NCBI GenBank assembly: GCA_964461295.1 | Contig: CAYWTX010000598.1 | Coordinates: 1-5,639 of the forward strand | Direction of reading: 5' to 3' | From: CAYWTX01 sp964461295 | GTDB lineage: Bacteria > Planctomycetota > Phycisphaerae > SM23-33 | Length of the DNA stretch: 5,639 nt | Part shown: positions 5,526 to 5,639 of the stretch, piece after piece | Layout: each line of letters starts with the position of its first letter | Position numbering within the stretch: the first letter of the stretch is position 1 | Program-made: the position numbers and the translations under genes | Notes under the pieces: generated by a model | The model's database searches: none | What the model saw: the letters and a program-made list of their open reading frames with translations, nothing else | Told to the model about the DNA's origin: nothing

Positions 5526-5639
5526 CCGTCACGGAATAACTTGTTCACGTTTCCCAGGTGGCACAGGTCTCCGACCTGTGCTGCACAGCTTGGAAAGCTG
5601 TGCCACCAAGACTGGCTTGCTCAGGTTATTTCGTGACGG
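5526..5639. mobile_element. MITE-like or large palindromic element, 114 bp, at the window edge
   Basis: The ends CCGTCACGGAATAAC (5526-5540) and GTTATTTCGTGACGG (5625-5639) are inverted repeats matching at 14 of 15 positions. Inside them GGTGGCACAG (5557-5566) and CTGTGCCACC (5598-5607) are perfect 10-bp inverted repeats, and two 9-bp hairpins occupy the middle. The arms are nearly equal in length around a centre at 5582-5583. The element contains no transposase. A non-autonomous transposon or a planctomycete-type intergenic palindrome both fit. Because the window stops at the last paired base, the inverted repeat may be longer and no target duplication can be checked. Confidence 0.55.
5557..5607. 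repeat. Twin hairpin core with outer 10-bp inverted repeat
   Basis: Hairpin one is GCACAGGTC-TCC-GACCTGTGC (5561-5581). Hairpin two is GCACAGCTT-GGA-AAGCTGTGC (5583-5603). Both have perfect 9-bp stems and 3-base loops, and the two loops are complementary to each other. The core also has a perfect outer pairing (5557-5566 with 5598-5607) and a central one (CTGTGC 5576-5581 with GCACAG 5583-5588). It can therefore fold as two side-by-side hairpins or one long stem. Confidence 0.8.

Noticed and set aside
5476..5639. Open frame from ATG 5476 to the window end, 8 bases after the mannosidase stop
   Set aside because: It has a purine-rich AGAGGAG in front, but only 2 bases from the ATG, and from about residue 18 it simply translates the palindromic element. 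A truncated coupled gene cannot be excluded without more sequence.

Overview
This is a very GC-rich bacterial window with two confident genes facing away from each other, set among repeat-rich non-coding DNA. The GC bias, the long spurious open frames on both strands, the palindromic intergenic repeats, a PAS hybrid sensor kinase and a cytoplasmic-looking GH38 mannosidase together suggest a Planctomycetota or related PVC-group genome, perhaps a metagenome contig. That placement is inference, since there is no marker gene here.

Layout. Positions 1-400 hold a decayed repeat array: short 27-37 bp GC-rich units, then three 67-bp copies that are 64-65/67 identical. Each long copy carries an 8-bp-stem hairpin, and the array probably continues off the left edge. 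Positions 401-820 have no convincing gene but several inverted repeats, including a possible branched structure at 512-650. A minus-strand gene (821-2650) encodes a 609-residue membrane hybrid histidine kinase: two membrane segments, PAS, HisKA, HATPase and a C-terminal receiver. A 283-bp divergent intergenic region follows, with a strong 52-bp hairpin flanked by short direct repeats. It also holds a possible leaderless promoter for the kinase and a good Shine-Dalgarno site for the next gene. A plus-strand gene (2934-5468) encodes an 844-residue GH38-type alpha-mannosidase with no signal peptide. The last 114 bases (5526-5639) form a nested inverted-repeat element resembling a MITE or large palindromic intergenic repeat, cut by the window edge.

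How the genes relate. The kinase and mannosidase share only the divergent intergenic region. The kinase has no adjacent response regulator with a DNA-binding domain, so its output is unknown. A link between its signal and mannosidase expression is possible but not shown. No CRISPR array, tRNA, rRNA or clear novel multigene system is visible. The most unexplained material is the three different repeat families and the glutamate at a GH38 metal-ligand position.
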